In this document: one piece after another, positions 28,949 to 39,012 of the stretch
Position numbering within the stretch: position 1 is the stretch's first letter
Layout: the number at the start of each line of letters is the position of its first letter
NCBI GenBank assembly: GCA_963788185.1
Contig: CAWBGE010000013.1
Coordinates: 171,172-235,171 of the forward strand
Direction: 5' to 3'
DNA from: CAIWHR01 sp963788185
GTDB lineage: Bacteria > Pseudomonadota > Gammaproteobacteria > Burkholderiales > Casimicrobiaceae
Length of the DNA: 64,000 nt
Made by a program: the position numbers and the translations under genes
The notes under the pieces: model-generated
The model's database searches: none
What the model was told of the DNA's origin: nothing
What the model saw: the letters and a program-made list of their open reading frames with translations, nothing else

Positions 28949-31171
28949 ATGCGCGGGATCGCGCTCGTCTTTGTCCTGGGCGCCGCCCATGCGCCAACTG
29001 CCGCGCAAACGCCAGCCCCAGTCGATGCGCCGAGTGCATTGCCGGCCGCCAAGGATGCTACTGATGTCGACGAACTGGAACGAGCGAGGCGCGAGCAGCA
29101 GCGGCTGACAATACTGCCGGCCGAAACGCCGCTGCTCGACGAGCGACGTGGCTCGCTCGCCCGACTGATTGCTCTGCTGGAGGCACGAGAGCGGCGGAAG
29201 TCTGTGGCAGAAACGGTTCCCGCCGCACCAAGTCCAGGACCGACTACGCTGATGGGTCCAGGCCCGTACGCGGTCGCCGCAGTAGATATATTGCGCGATC
29301 GGCGCGACGCGGTCGCCACCCAGCGATCCGTCCTTGCGTCGTCCCTTCGGGTGCTGGATGGCGAACTCGAAAGCCTCGTCCTGGCGCGGCGCAAGGCCGA
29401 CGAGACACTGCGGCTGCGACAGGAACAGCTTGCGCGTGCGGCGGAACAGGATCGCGACCGCCTGCAGGCGGAGACGGACCTCGCACGGACGCAGGCTCGT
29501 GTCGCGGCGTTGGAGATCGCGCGGGCGGACATGGAGCGAGCCGAGGGCCAAGTACGCCTGGCATCCTTCGACAGTAGTTTTGCGGCTCTGGAGCGCGAGA
29601 GCGAGCGAGTTCGCTCTGTGCAGGTCCTCGACGAACCGGAATTAAGTAACGTCGCAGAGGCATCGCGCAGGGCCCGACAGGGTTTGACCAAGGAGCTTGA
29701 TCAAGCCAGGAAGCGCCTCGCCACGGCATCGACGCGCAGGGACGAGAGCGATCCCGTGACCATCCGCGTACTCGCGGCTCAGCGCGCGACGATTGCCGCA
29801 TTGACGGAACTCGATCAGATCGAGCAGGGCAAGGAAGAGGCGTGGCGACTCCGCCGCCAGACGTTGATCGCAAACGCCGATCCAACGCGGCGGGAAAGCG
29901 CCAGAAGCGCGCTCGCGACGGCGATTGAGCAAATCGAGGCGCGACTTCGGGTCGCGACGGAGCAATTGGACTCGACTCGCGCCAGTGCCCGCGCACAACG
30001 CCTCCAGATCGAAGCACTGCCGACCGGTGATGTTCGACGCCCCGCCGAGCAGCGTGTGCTGGAGGCACTCCTGGCGGAAATCGACACGCGCGAACGGGTC
30101 GAGGAGCAGCTTTCACGGCTGAAGCTGTTGTTGACGCGCAGTCGGAACGACATCGAAGTGGTCGAACCCAAGACGCTGCAGGAGTGGTCCGCCTTCCTTG
30201 CGGCCAATCTTGCCCGCGGCGCGCGCGCCGTCTGGGAGTACGAGCTGTTCAGCGCAACGGACAACTCCGTCGTCGACGGCCGAACGGTAACCCTGGATTA
30301 CGGCGTGACCGTGGGGAAGTCGGTCGGGGTGCTGGTCTTGTTCGGACTCGGGTTTTGGTTTGCCCGGTTTCTCGCCCGGCGCGTCGTCGCCCAGTTGATT
30401 CGTCGCGCCAGTGTCAGTGAGCAGTTCGGCAGCGTGATCTACCGCTGGATCATGTGGACATTGGGCCTGGTCGTCCTCATCGGGGTGCTGAAGCTCACCC
30501 GGATTCCCCTGACCGCCTTCGCCTTCCTCGGTGGCGCACTCGCCATCGGTGTCGGCTTTGGCACGCAAAACATCATCAAGAACCTGATCAGCGGCGTGAT
30601 CATTCTGTTCGAACGCAAGCTACGCGTCGGCGACATTGTCACCATCGGGACGCTTTCCGGGACCGTCGCAGCCGTCGATCTACGGGCGACCACGGTGCAT
30701 GGGTTCGACGGAATCGATTTCATCGTCCCGAATTCGAATCTGCTCGAGAACCAGGTGAGCAACTGGACGTACCTGAATTCGACGATGCGCCGGAGCGTGA
30801 ACGTCGACGTGGCCTACGACACCGATCTGCGGCAGGCGGTGCGAATCCTGGCGGAATGCGCGGTGAGCGTGGCCGGCGTCATGAGTGAGCCCGCACCCGA
30901 GGTCCTGCTCACGAGCTTTGGCAGCGATGGCATCGAGTGCCGCCTGCAATTCTGGATCCGCCTGCAGACGGAGCTTTCGGGACCGGTCATCGAAAGCAAC
31001 TTGCGCTTCGCCATTGCCGACCGGTTCCGGGCAGTTGGCATCTCGATTCCGTACCCGCAACGGGACGTTCACGTCCACGGTCTTGGTCCCGGCATCGGCG
31101 GCATGCATCCCGTCGGCCAAGGTGCGCCGGGCAGCGATGCTCGAGATCTTCGCGAAAAGCCGACCGGATAG
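28949..31171 (+). CDS. MscS-family mechanosensitive channel with long periplasmic domain
   Basis: A 740-residue KefA/MscK-like protein. A signal peptide (ALMRGIALVFVLGAAHA) leads into about 400 residues of charged, coiled-coil-rich periplasmic sequence. Three membrane helices follow: VGVLVLFGLGFWFARFLA, the helix around IMWTLGLVVLIGVL, and the pore helix FLGGALAIGVGFGTQNIIKN. The MscS beta domain (LRVGDIVTIGTLSGTVAAVD, FIVPNSNLLENQVSNW) and the C-terminal alpha/beta domain complete it. The ATG at 28,949 was chosen because it begins a proper signal peptide. The patatin-like lipoprotein gene starts 16 nt later. Confidence 0.88.
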   Translation: MRGIALVFVLGAAHAPTAAQTPAPVDAPSALPAAKDATDVDELERARREQQRLTILPAETPLLDERRGSLARLIALLEARERRKSVAETVPAAPSPGPTTLMGPGPYAVAAVDILRDRRDAVATQRSVLASSLRVLDGELESLVLARRKADETLRLRQEQLARAAEQDRDRLQAETDLARTQARVAALEIARADMERAEGQVRLASFDSSFAALERESERVRSVQVLDEPELSNVAEASRRARQGLTKELDQARKRLATASTRRDESDPVTIRVLAAQRATIAALTELDQIEQGKEEAWRLRRQTLIANADPTRRESARSALATAIEQIEARLRVATEQLDSTRASARAQRLQIEALPTGDVRRPAEQRVLEALLAEIDTRERVEEQLSRLKLLLTRSRNDIEVVEPKTLQEWSAFLAANLARGARAVWEYELFSATDNSVVDGRTVTLDYGVTVGKSVGVLVLFGLGFWFARFLARRVVAQLIRRASVSEQFGSVIYRWIMWTLGLVVLIGVLKLTRIPLTAFAFLGGALAIGVGFGTQNIIKNLISGVIILFERKLRVGDIVTIGTLSGTVAAVDLRATTVHGFDGIDFIVPNSNLLENQVSNWTYLNSTMRRSVNVDVAYDTDLRQAVRILAECAVSVAGVMSEPAPEVLLTSFGSDGIECRLQFWIRLQTELSGPVIESNLRFAIADRFRAVGISIPYPQRDVHVHGLGPGIGGMHPVGQGAPGSDARDLREKPTG

Positions 31172-31187
31172 AAAGGGCAGGCACCTC

Positions 31188-32429
31188 ATGTGGACGATGC
31201 AACGAACTGCGCCATGGTCTATGACCTCACGCTGGCCGCGCCTGACCGCATGGCGGCGCTGCTTCCAACGGTATCTGCTGGTTGGCTGTGCGATAGGGCT
31301 GCTCGGTGGCTGCGCCGGTCCTGGACTTCGCCTGAATCCGCTGCCGGCGACGCTCGAAACGCAGGCGGAAATTCCCGATATCCCTGGTGCGCGGTATTGG
31401 AGCGACCAAAAACCCGAAGGCTTCGGCCGGTGGCTCGCCCTCCCGGACGCCGAGGTCCGAGAGCGCTTTGGCGGAGTCATGAACCGACCGCACAACTACC
31501 TCGTCATCTCCGGCGGCGGCGAGGATGGCGCGTTTGGCGCGGGGCTTCTGGCTGGCTGGAGCGCGGCCGGAACCCGGCCCGAGTTCCAGGTGGTGACGGG
31601 AGTCAGCACCGGCGCGCTGATCGCGCCGTTCGCCTTTCTGGGGCCAGCCTACGACCAGCAACTTCGGGAGGTTTACACCCGCTACTCGTCCGCAGATCTG
31701 ATCGAAGTGCGCAACATCTTCTCGATACTCTCCGGTGACGCGGCGGCGGACACGATCCCGCTTCAAAGGCTATTGGAACGCTACATCGACGACAGCGTCG
31801 TCGCTGCCCTTGCTACGGAAGGTCGCCGCGGCAGATCGCTGCTGGTCGGCACCACCAATCTCGATGCAGGCCGGCCGGTGACCTGGGACCTGACCCGCAT
31901 CGCCGCGAGCGGATCGCCGGATGCCAAGCGACTCATCCAGCAGGCCATCCTCGCGTCGGCGTCAATCCCCGGCGCCTTTCCGCCGGTCGTCATCGACGTC
32001 GAGGCGAACGGTCATCGTTTTCAGGAGCTCCACGTCGACGGCGGCGTGACGTCCCAGTTGTTTCTGTCACCTTCCGGCATCGACTGGGGACGGGTGACCG
32101 AACGCCTGGGCGTGGTCGGGAAGCCTCAGATCTACCTGATCCGCAATGCGAAGCTGACGCCGACGTGGGAAGCCGTGCCGCAACGTCTGTTACCGATCCT
32201 CGCCAGAACGGTGTCGACCCTCATTCGCACCCAGGGCGTCGGCGACCTCGCGCAGATCTACCTTCTGGCCAAGCGCGACGGCCTGGGCTACAACTTGGCC
32301 TGGATTCCGCTTGATTTTGCGGAGGTGCCCAAGGAGGCGTTCGACCGGGACTACATGCGCAAGCTGTTCGCCTTCGGGTACGATCTGGCGGCCAAAGGCT
32401 ATCCGTGGCTGCGGGAGGTGGTCCAGTAG
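31188..32429 (+). CDS. Patatin-like phospholipase lipoprotein
   Basis: A 413-residue protein with a lipobox-like end to its signal sequence (IGLLGGCAGPG). The patatin signature is complete: oxyanion motif GGGEDGAFGAG, nucleophile GVSTG and catalytic DGG in HVDGGVTSQ. It probably hydrolyses acyl esters at the outer membrane or periplasm; the substrate is unknown. AGGGCAGG lies before the ATG at 31,188. The 16-nt gap suggests cotranscription with the MscS-like gene. Confidence 0.85.
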   Translation: MWTMQRTAPWSMTSRWPRLTAWRRCFQRYLLVGCAIGLLGGCAGPGLRLNPLPATLETQAEIPDIPGARYWSDQKPEGFGRWLALPDAEVRERFGGVMNRPHNYLVISGGGEDGAFGAGLLAGWSAAGTRPEFQVVTGVSTGALIAPFAFLGPAYDQQLREVYTRYSSADLIEVRNIFSILSGDAAADTIPLQRLLERYIDDSVVAALATEGRRGRSLLVGTTNLDAGRPVTWDLTRIAASGSPDAKRLIQQAILASASIPGAFPPVVIDVEANGHRFQELHVDGGVTSQLFLSPSGIDWGRVTERLGVVGKPQIYLIRNAKLTPTWEAVPQRLLPILARTVSTLIRTQGVGDLAQIYLLAKRDGLGYNLAWIPLDFAEVPKEAFDRDYMRKLFAFGYDLAAKGYPWLREVVQ

Positions 32430-32567
32430 CAAGGCGGCGGGAATGGGGCGATTGCCGGCGGCCGGGGCGAAACCTACCCTTGACCCTGGTTCGGACGGCG
32501 TTGCCTGCAAACGACTTTCGCCAATCGACCGATCGGCTTCACCCACACTCAGGCTCGCGCGATTGAA

Positions 32568-33893
32568 ATGACGATCCGTCGCGCTCAACCCTCTTCTGCT
32601 CGCGAGGCTTCCGTGATTCACCGATTCACCGCCGTACCCACTGCCCTCCCCGCCATCCGCGCCGCCGGTGCCGCCCTCGCCCTGGTGCTAGCGCTCGCCG
32701 CCTGTGGCGAAAAGAAGGAGGTGGCCAAGGCCGCGCCACCCGCGCCGGAAGTCGTTGCGATGCCGGTGCGGGTCGCGACGGTGCCGGTGATCCGCGAGTA
32801 CGTCGGCAACGTCCAGGCCTACCGGTCGGTCGAGGTGCGCGCGCGGGTCGAGGGCATCCTCGAGCGGCGGCACTATACCGAGGGAACCGACGTGAAGAAG
32901 GGCGATCTGCTGTACACGATCGATCCGGCGCAGTTTCAGGCTGTCCTGCGCGACGCAGAAGGCGCGCTTGCCCGCGCGCAGGCCAATCTCGGCAACGCCC
33001 GCGCCAAGGCCAGTCGCCTCGAGCCGCTGGTAAAGGAGGAAGCGATCAGCCGGCAGGACTACGACGACGCTATAGCCGCGCAGAAGTCCGCCGAGGCGCA
33101 GGTGGACAGCGCGCGCGCCAATGTCGAGTCGGCGAAGCTAAACCTCGGCTACACCAGGGTCTATGCGACCGAGTCGGGGCGCATCGGCATCACGCAGGTC
33201 CCCGAGGGTCGGCTGGTTGGACGTGGCGAGCCGACGCTGCTGGCGACGATCGACCGCATCGACCCCATCTACGTTACCTTCACCATGCCCGACCGCGACG
33301 CGATCGTACTGCGGCGGGCGTTCGAGAAGGGCGAATTGCGCGCCGGTGCCGGCGCCGGCACCGCGCGCTTCATCCTGCCCGACGGCAGCGAGCTGTCCGA
33401 CGTCGGAAAGCTGGATTTCACCGACGCGCAGGTCAATCGGGAGACCGGCACGATCACGCAGCGCGCGGTGCTCGCCAATCCGAAGCGGCGCCTGTTGCCG
33501 GGCATGTTCGTGGGCGTCGAGCTCAAGGTGGGCGAGCGACCCGACGCCATCCTGATCCCGCAGCGGGCGGTGGTAAAAGTGCCCAACGGCCATGTCGCGT
33601 GGGTCGTCGCCGCGGAGAACAAGGTCGAGCGCCGCGACCTCGTCGTCGCCGGATGGAGCAAGGACGAGTGGATCGTGGAAAAAGGGCTGCACGCCGGCGA
33701 CCGGGTGATCATCGACGGGGTCCAGCGCGTCGCGCCGGGGATGGTCGTAAAAGTGATCCCCGCGCCGCCGGGGCCCGCCGTCGGTGCGGCGCCGGGCGCA
33801 CCTGCACCGGGCGCCGCACCTTCCTCTGGGCCGGCGACACCAGCCGGCGCCGTCGCGTCGGTGAAGGCGCCGCCGCCGTCGAAGTCGAAGTAG
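32568..33893 (+). CDS. RND efflux periplasmic adaptor subunit
   Basis: About 441 residues. The signal region ends LALAACGEKKE, a lipoprotein cleavage site. The core is AcrA-like: VRARVEGILERRHYTEGTDV (lipoyl half), a helical hairpin, and a beta-barrel (GIGVTQ-like GRIGITQVPEGRLVGRGEPT). The C-terminus is Pro/Ala-rich. A GTG at 32,613 (VIHRFTAVP) is an alternative start and would give a more normal signal peptide. It joins the inner-membrane pump to the outer-membrane channel and is first in a three-gene operon. Confidence 0.93.
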   Translation: MTIRRAQPSSAREASVIHRFTAVPTALPAIRAAGAALALVLALAACGEKKEVAKAAPPAPEVVAMPVRVATVPVIREYVGNVQAYRSVEVRARVEGILERRHYTEGTDVKKGDLLYTIDPAQFQAVLRDAEGALARAQANLGNARAKASRLEPLVKEEAISRQDYDDAIAAQKSAEAQVDSARANVESAKLNLGYTRVYATESGRIGITQVPEGRLVGRGEPTLLATIDRIDPIYVTFTMPDRDAIVLRRAFEKGELRAGAGAGTARFILPDGSELSDVGKLDFTDAQVNRETGTITQRAVLANPKRRLLPGMFVGVELKVGERPDAILIPQRAVVKVPNGHVAWVVAAENKVERRDLVVAGWSKDEWIVEKGLHAGDRVIIDGVQRVAPGMVVKVIPAPPGPAVGAAPGAPAPGAAPSSGPATPAGAVASVKAPPPSKSK

Positions 33894-33902
33894 GGGCCGA
33901 GC

Positions 33903-36900
33903 ATGGGCTTCTTTGTCGACCGTCCGGTCTTCGCGACCGTCATCGCGCTGATCATCGCGCTCGTGGGCGCGCTGTCCCTGAAGCAGCTCGCGATCGAGCA
34001 GTACCCGAACGTCGCTCCGCCGCAGGTCAAGGTGACTGCCGTCTACCCCGGCGCGTCGCCCGAGCTGCTGGAAAACGTCGTCGCCGCGCCCCTCGAGCGC
34101 GAGATGAACGGCGTCAACGGCCTGCTCTACATGTACTCGACGAGCTCGGCAGCAGGGCTAATGGAGCTCTACGTCGTGTTTCAGCCGGGCGTCGACCTCG
34201 ACATCGCGACCGTGGAAGTGAACAACCGCGTCAAGCGCGTCGAAGCGCTGCTGCCGCAGGTCGTGCTGCAGAACGGGGTCAAGGTCGACAAGACGAATCC
34301 GGCGATCCTGCTGATCCTGACGATGCAGTCGAAGACCGGCCAGTTCGACCGCGACTACATCAGCAATCTGGCGAACAGCAGCGTGGTGCCGGAGATCAAG
34401 CGCATCGCTGGCGTCGGCGACGTGCTGCTGTTCGGCTCACCGTACGCGATGCGCGTGTGGCTGAACCCGGACCTGCTCACCAAGTACAAGCTGACGGTGA
34501 ACGACGTCGCCAACGCGATCCGGGAGCAGAACCAGAACTACGCGGTCGGCGAGATCGGCACTGCACCCAACGCGACTGGCCAGGCATTGACGTTCCCGGT
34601 GCAGACCGGCGGGACGTTCACCGACCCCGAGCAGTTCGCCAACATCATCGTCCGCGCCGCCGCCGACGGCTCGGTGGTGCGGGTGCGGGACGTCGCGCGC
34701 GTCGAGCTCGGCGCCGACGACTACCAGATCAGCATGCGGCTGAACAGCAAGCCGGCGACCGGCATCGGCGTCTACCTGCGCCCCGGCGGCAACGCGCTGG
34801 AGACCGCCGACCAGGTGCGCGCCAAGATGCAGCAGCTGTCGGCGTCGATGCCGAGCGACGTCGAATGGCGCGCGCCATACGACACGACAGTGTTCGTCAA
34901 GGCGTCGATCGAGCTGGTCGTCCATACCTTCATCGAGGCGTTCGTCCTCGTGCTCATCGTCGTCTACCTGTTCCTCGGCAGCATCCGGGCGACCATCATC
35001 CCGCTGCTGGCGATCCCCGTATCGCTGGTCGGCACCGCAGCGGGCATGCTGCTGATGGGCTTCTCGATCAACATGTTGACGCTGTTCGGGCTGGTACTCG
35101 CGATCGGCATCGTCGTCGACGACGCAATCGTCGTCGTCGAAGCGGTTGAGAAGATCATGCACGACAAGGGCGTTGGGCCGCGCGAGGCGGCGCGCGAGGC
35201 GATGAAGTCCATCGGCAGCGCCATCATTGGCATCACTGCGGTGATCTGCGCGGTGTTCGTGCCGATCGCTTTCCTCGGTGGAGTGACGGGCACGCTGTAC
35301 AAGCAGTTCGCCGTCACCATCACGATCTCGACGCTGCTGTCCGCGATCACGGCGCTGACGCTGACGCCGGCGCTGTGTGCGCTGATCCTGAAGGAGGGCA
35401 TGCACAAGCCCGCGCCGATCCAGGCGTTCGACCGTTTCGTCGATCGGGTGACCGGGGCCTACACCCGCGCCGTCGGCGGGATGATGAGGCGCTTCGCCCG
35501 CTTCGTCGTCATCTACGCGGCGATCATCGCGGGCGTCTTCTATCTTTTCCAGGCGATCCCGGGCGGCTTCGTTCCCGAGGAGGACAAGGGGACGATGTTC
35601 GTCGTCGTCGACCTGCCCTCGGGCGCTTCGTCCGAGCGCGTGGTGGCCGTGCTGGACAAGGTCGAGGCGATGCTGCGCGCAGAGCCCGAGGTCCGCGACA
35701 CCATCGGCGTGGTCGGCTTCTCGGTCTTCTACCGCTACGCGAACCAGGGCTTCGTCTACGTCACGCTCAAGGACTGGAGCGAACGCAAGGGCGCCGACCA
35801 GCACGTACTGGCGCTGATCCAGCGAATGAACCAGAAGTTCGCCGCGGTCACCGAGGCTCGCGTGTTCGCGATCAACGAGCCGCCGATCTCCGGCATGGGC
35901 AACATCGCCGGGTTCGACTACCGCCTGCTCGCGCTCGACGGCGACCGTCCGAAGCTCGACAAGACCGCGGCGGAGCTCATCGCGGCCGCACGCGGCGACC
36001 CCACGCTCGCGGCGGTCCGCAGCGTCGCGGCGCCCGAGGTGCAAACGCTGTTCCTCGACGTCGACCGCAACAAGGCCAAGACGTTCGGCATCGCGCTGGC
36101 CGACGCCTACCAGACGATCGGCACGCTGCTTGGCTCGTCGTTCGTCAACCAGTTCACCGCGTTCGGCACCAACCTCAAGGTCAAGCTGCAGTCGGAGCAG
36201 CAGTTCCGCTCCGACCCGGCGTACCTGCAGCGCTTCTATGTACGCAACAGCAAGGGCGACATGGTGCCGCTCGCCGTTGTCGCGACGGCGGATTTCCGCT
36301 CGGCGCCGATCGCGCTCACGCGTTACAACGGCTATCCGGCGGTGCAGATCAACGGCACCGCGGCGCCGGGCTTCAGCTCGGGCCAGGCGCTCGACGCGAT
36401 GGAGCGGATCTCCGCCGAGGTGCTGCCGCAGGGGATGAGCTACGAGTGGTCAGGACAGTCGCTGCAGGAGCGGATCGCCGGGGGGCAGGCGGGCTTCATC
36501 TTCCTGCTGTCGTTCATCTTCGTTTTCCTGTTTCTCGCCGCACTGTACGAGAGCTTCACGCTGCCGGTGTCGGTGTTCCTGATCGTGCCGATCGGCATCT
36601 TCGGGGCGCTGTGCGCGCTGCTGCTGCGGGGCACGGCCAACGACGTCTTCTTCCAGGTGTCGCTGATCACGCTGGTCGGCCTCGCCGGCAAGAACGGCAT
36701 CCTGATCGTCGAATTCGCGAAGCAGCGTTACGAGGAAGGGCTGTCGGTGCTCGATGCGGCACTGGAAGCGGCACGCGTCCGGTTGCGGCCGATCGTGATG
36801 ACGTCGCTGGCGTTCATCCTGGGCGTGCTGCCGCTGGTGCGCGCGTCCGGCGCCGGGGCGGCGACGCAGCACTCCGTCGGCACCGGCATTCTGGGCGGCA

Positions 36901-37070
36901 TGCTGGCCGCAACGCTCATCGGCGTGTTCTTCACGCCGCTGTTCTACTGGCTGGTGATGACCTACCTGACGCGCGGCCGCGCCGGTGCGGCGCCCGCCGC
37001 GCAGGCCGATGGGACGCCGCCTGCGCCTGCCGCGCCGCCCACGGCGCCCCTGCAAGGGGCTGCGAAATGA
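33903..37070 (+). CDS. RND efflux pump permease, HAE1 family
   Basis: A 1055-residue AcrB/MexB-type proton-driven pump. The N-terminus MGFFVDRPVFATVIALIIAL and the ERE motif region LEREMNGVNG are typical. The TM4 sequence LVLAIGIVVDDAIVVVEAVE contains the conserved Asp pair. The C-terminal half has GFVPEEDKGTMF and LVGLAGKNGILIVEFA. It recognises hydrophobic drugs or organic compounds in this class, but the substrate is not predictable. It lies 9 nt after the adaptor gene and overlaps the outer-membrane gene as ATGA. Confidence 0.96.
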   Translation: MGFFVDRPVFATVIALIIALVGALSLKQLAIEQYPNVAPPQVKVTAVYPGASPELLENVVAAPLEREMNGVNGLLYMYSTSSAAGLMELYVVFQPGVDLDIATVEVNNRVKRVEALLPQVVLQNGVKVDKTNPAILLILTMQSKTGQFDRDYISNLANSSVVPEIKRIAGVGDVLLFGSPYAMRVWLNPDLLTKYKLTVNDVANAIREQNQNYAVGEIGTAPNATGQALTFPVQTGGTFTDPEQFANIIVRAAADGSVVRVRDVARVELGADDYQISMRLNSKPATGIGVYLRPGGNALETADQVRAKMQQLSASMPSDVEWRAPYDTTVFVKASIELVVHTFIEAFVLVLIVVYLFLGSIRATIIPLLAIPVSLVGTAAGMLLMGFSINMLTLFGLVLAIGIVVDDAIVVVEAVEKIMHDKGVGPREAAREAMKSIGSAIIGITAVICAVFVPIAFLGGVTGTLYKQFAVTITISTLLSAITALTLTPALCALILKEGMHKPAPIQAFDRFVDRVTGAYTRAVGGMMRRFARFVVIYAAIIAGVFYLFQAIPGGFVPEEDKGTMFVVVDLPSGASSERVVAVLDKVEAMLRAEPEVRDTIGVVGFSVFYRYANQGFVYVTLKDWSERKGADQHVLALIQRMNQKFAAVTEARVFAINEPPISGMGNIAGFDYRLLALDGDRPKLDKTAAELIAAARGDPTLAAVRSVAAPEVQTLFLDVDRNKAKTFGIALADAYQTIGTLLGSSFVNQFTAFGTNLKVKLQSEQQFRSDPAYLQRFYVRNSKGDMVPLAVVATADFRSAPIALTRYNGYPAVQINGTAAPGFSSGQALDAMERISAEVLPQGMSYEWSGQSLQERIAGGQAGFIFLLSFIFVFLFLAALYESFTLPVSVFLIVPIGIFGALCALLLRGTANDVFFQVSLITLVGLAGKNGILIVEFAKQRYEEGLSVLDAALEAARVRLRPIVMTSLAFILGVLPLVRASGAGAATQHSVGTGILGGMLAATLIGVFFTPLFYWLVMTYLTRGRAGAAPAAQADGTPPAPAAPPTAPLQGAAK

Positions 37071-38527
37071 GCACCCGCCAAGCGACCGTCGCGGTGGTCA
37101 TCGCGGCCGCGCTACTCGCGACCGCGTGCGCGACGCCGGAGCCGTCGCGTCCGGCGACGACCGTTCCCGACGGCTGGCGCGCGCCGGCGAAGACCACCGA
37201 CAACCTCGCCGACCGGCCGTGGGGCAAGGTCTTCGTGGGCAGCGAGCTCGACGCGCTGATCCAGGAGGCGCTGGCGAATAACTCCGACCTGCGCATCGCC
37301 GCCGACCGGGTCGAACTCGCGCGCGCGCAGTTCGGCTTCCAGCGCAGCTTCCTGTTCCCCGCGCTCGGGCTTTCGGCGAGCGGGGCGCGCCAGCGCGCGC
37401 CGGTTCCCGGCAGCAACGACAACGCGGTCAGCGAGTCGGCGTCGCTCGGCCTGGCGGTGCCAACCTGGGAAATCGACCTCTGGGGCCGCGTCCGCTCGGC
37501 GACCGAAGCCTCGCGCCGGGACCTGCTGGCCACCGAGGACACCCGCCGAGCACTCCACACCAGCATCGTCGCGCAGGTCGCGTCGGGGTATCTGGAGCTG
37601 CTGAGCCTCGATGCCCAGCTCGCGGCGGCGCGGCGGACCGCGACCACACGGCGCGAGGCGCTGCGACTGATCGAGCTGCGCTACAAGAGCGGGGTTGCGT
37701 CGAGGCTCGAACTCAACGACCAGATCTCGCTGGTCGCCGGAGCCGACCGCGCGATCGCCAGCTTCGAGCGGGCACGCTCGCTGTCGGAGAACTCGCTGTC
37801 GACGCTGGTCGGTCGCAACCCAGGTCCGATCGCACGCCAACGCCAACTCACAGACTTCGCGCTGCCGGTGGAGCTGCCGGCCGGGCTGCCGTCGGCGGTG
37901 CTCATCCGCCGCTTCGACATCCTCGCGGCGGAGCAGACGCTCTACGGCGCCGACGCGAACATCGACGCGGCGCGCAAGGCTTTCTTCCCGACGATCACGC
38001 TAACCGGTGTGGTCGGCTTCGCCAGTCCGGCGCTGCGCGACATCTTCGACAGCGGCCGCTACGCGTGGTCGGCATCGCCGGGCATCGGACTGCCGATCTT
38101 CAACGCCGGCCGGCTGACGAGCAACCTCGAGGCCGCGCAGGCGCAGCAGCGGATCGCCGTCGAGCAGTACAAGCGGTCGATCCGCAACGCTTTCAGGGAG
38201 GTCGAGGACGCGCTGGCGTCGTACCAGCGGCTCACCGAGGAGCGCACGGCGCTGACGGACGCGGTCAACGCCAATCGCGAGCGGCTGCGGCTGTCGGAGC
38301 TGCGTTACAAGGCGGGCGTCGCCGCGTACTTCGAAGTGCTGGATTCGTCGCGCCAGCTATTCGACAGCGAGCTGTCGCTGATCCAAATCACCGCCGGCCA
38401 ATATCAGGCGGTGATCCAGCTCTACCAGGCGCTCGGCGGAGGCTACGACGCGTCTGCTGCGACGGCGCCGTCGCTGCCGGAGACGCCGTATTCGGCGCCG
38501 AGTACAGGCGCGGTCTGGTGGTTCTAG
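37067..38527 (+). CDS. RND efflux outer-membrane factor (TolC-like lipoprotein)
   Basis: A 486-residue OprM/NodT-type channel. The signal peptide ends ALLATACATPE, giving a lipid-anchored Cys. Internal duplication of the helical barrel is visible: ALANNSDLRIAADRVELARA with LRYKSGVASRLELNDQIS, and again IDAARKAFFPTITLTGVVGF with LRYKAGVAAYFEVLDSSR. The start overlaps the permease stop, so the tripartite operon is complete and intact. Confidence 0.95.
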   Translation: MSTRQATVAVVIAAALLATACATPEPSRPATTVPDGWRAPAKTTDNLADRPWGKVFVGSELDALIQEALANNSDLRIAADRVELARAQFGFQRSFLFPALGLSASGARQRAPVPGSNDNAVSESASLGLAVPTWEIDLWGRVRSATEASRRDLLATEDTRRALHTSIVAQVASGYLELLSLDAQLAAARRTATTRREALRLIELRYKSGVASRLELNDQISLVAGADRAIASFERARSLSENSLSTLVGRNPGPIARQRQLTDFALPVELPAGLPSAVLIRRFDILAAEQTLYGADANIDAARKAFFPTITLTGVVGFASPALRDIFDSGRYAWSASPGIGLPIFNAGRLTSNLEAAQAQQRIAVEQYKRSIRNAFREVEDALASYQRLTEERTALTDAVNANRERLRLSELRYKAGVAAYFEVLDSSRQLFDSELSLIQITAGQYQAVIQLYQALGGGYDASAATAPSLPETPYSAPSTGAVWWF

Positions 38528-39012
38528 CGCGCTGGACGTACAGCGCCGGAACCAGCGTCAGTGCTGGCGCGCGGCGACCACCCCGCGGTACCACGCCGGG
38601 CGCGCGCGGCTGCCGGGCTATTCTGCGCCCCCCGCCGTTCGCTATGGACCGGCTGCGCGAGCTCGATCCCGAGCATCTGCGCTGTGAGAGCACCAAACAG
38701 GGTCCGGGCGGCAACGGCCCGCGGTGCCTGACCCCACTACCGCCCCGCCGCGCTGATGCCGTCGGCGCGCCTTCAACGTCACCGTGACTTTGGTGCGCCC
38801 GTGTGTACGACCGCTAACTCGAAATCTTCGCGGCGACCTCGACCGTCTGGACCTGGCCCGGCCCAGTACTCACCCAGTACTCACACTGCCGGCCAACTGC
38901 GGTCCTAGACGCGCACCCTTGGAAGTAGCCGTTCAACCTTGCGATCAACCTCACGCGCGCCTCGGGCCGAATTGAAAGCCGGGGTTCGATGAGGCAGTCG
39001 CGTGTCCGATGA
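38528..39012. other. Intergenic region without a visible gene
   Basis: No supported gene or clear terminator was found in 485 nt. One GGCCAACTGC word (38,891-38,900) belongs to the degenerate repeat family seen at 26.4 and 42.0 kb. Confidence 0.6.

Noticed and set aside
33599..38527. Long plus-strand frames of 516 and 1050 codons overlapping the RND genes in another frame
   Set aside because: They are arginine-rich shadow frames of the adaptor and pump genes. Only the part from 37,067, the outer-membrane factor, is real.
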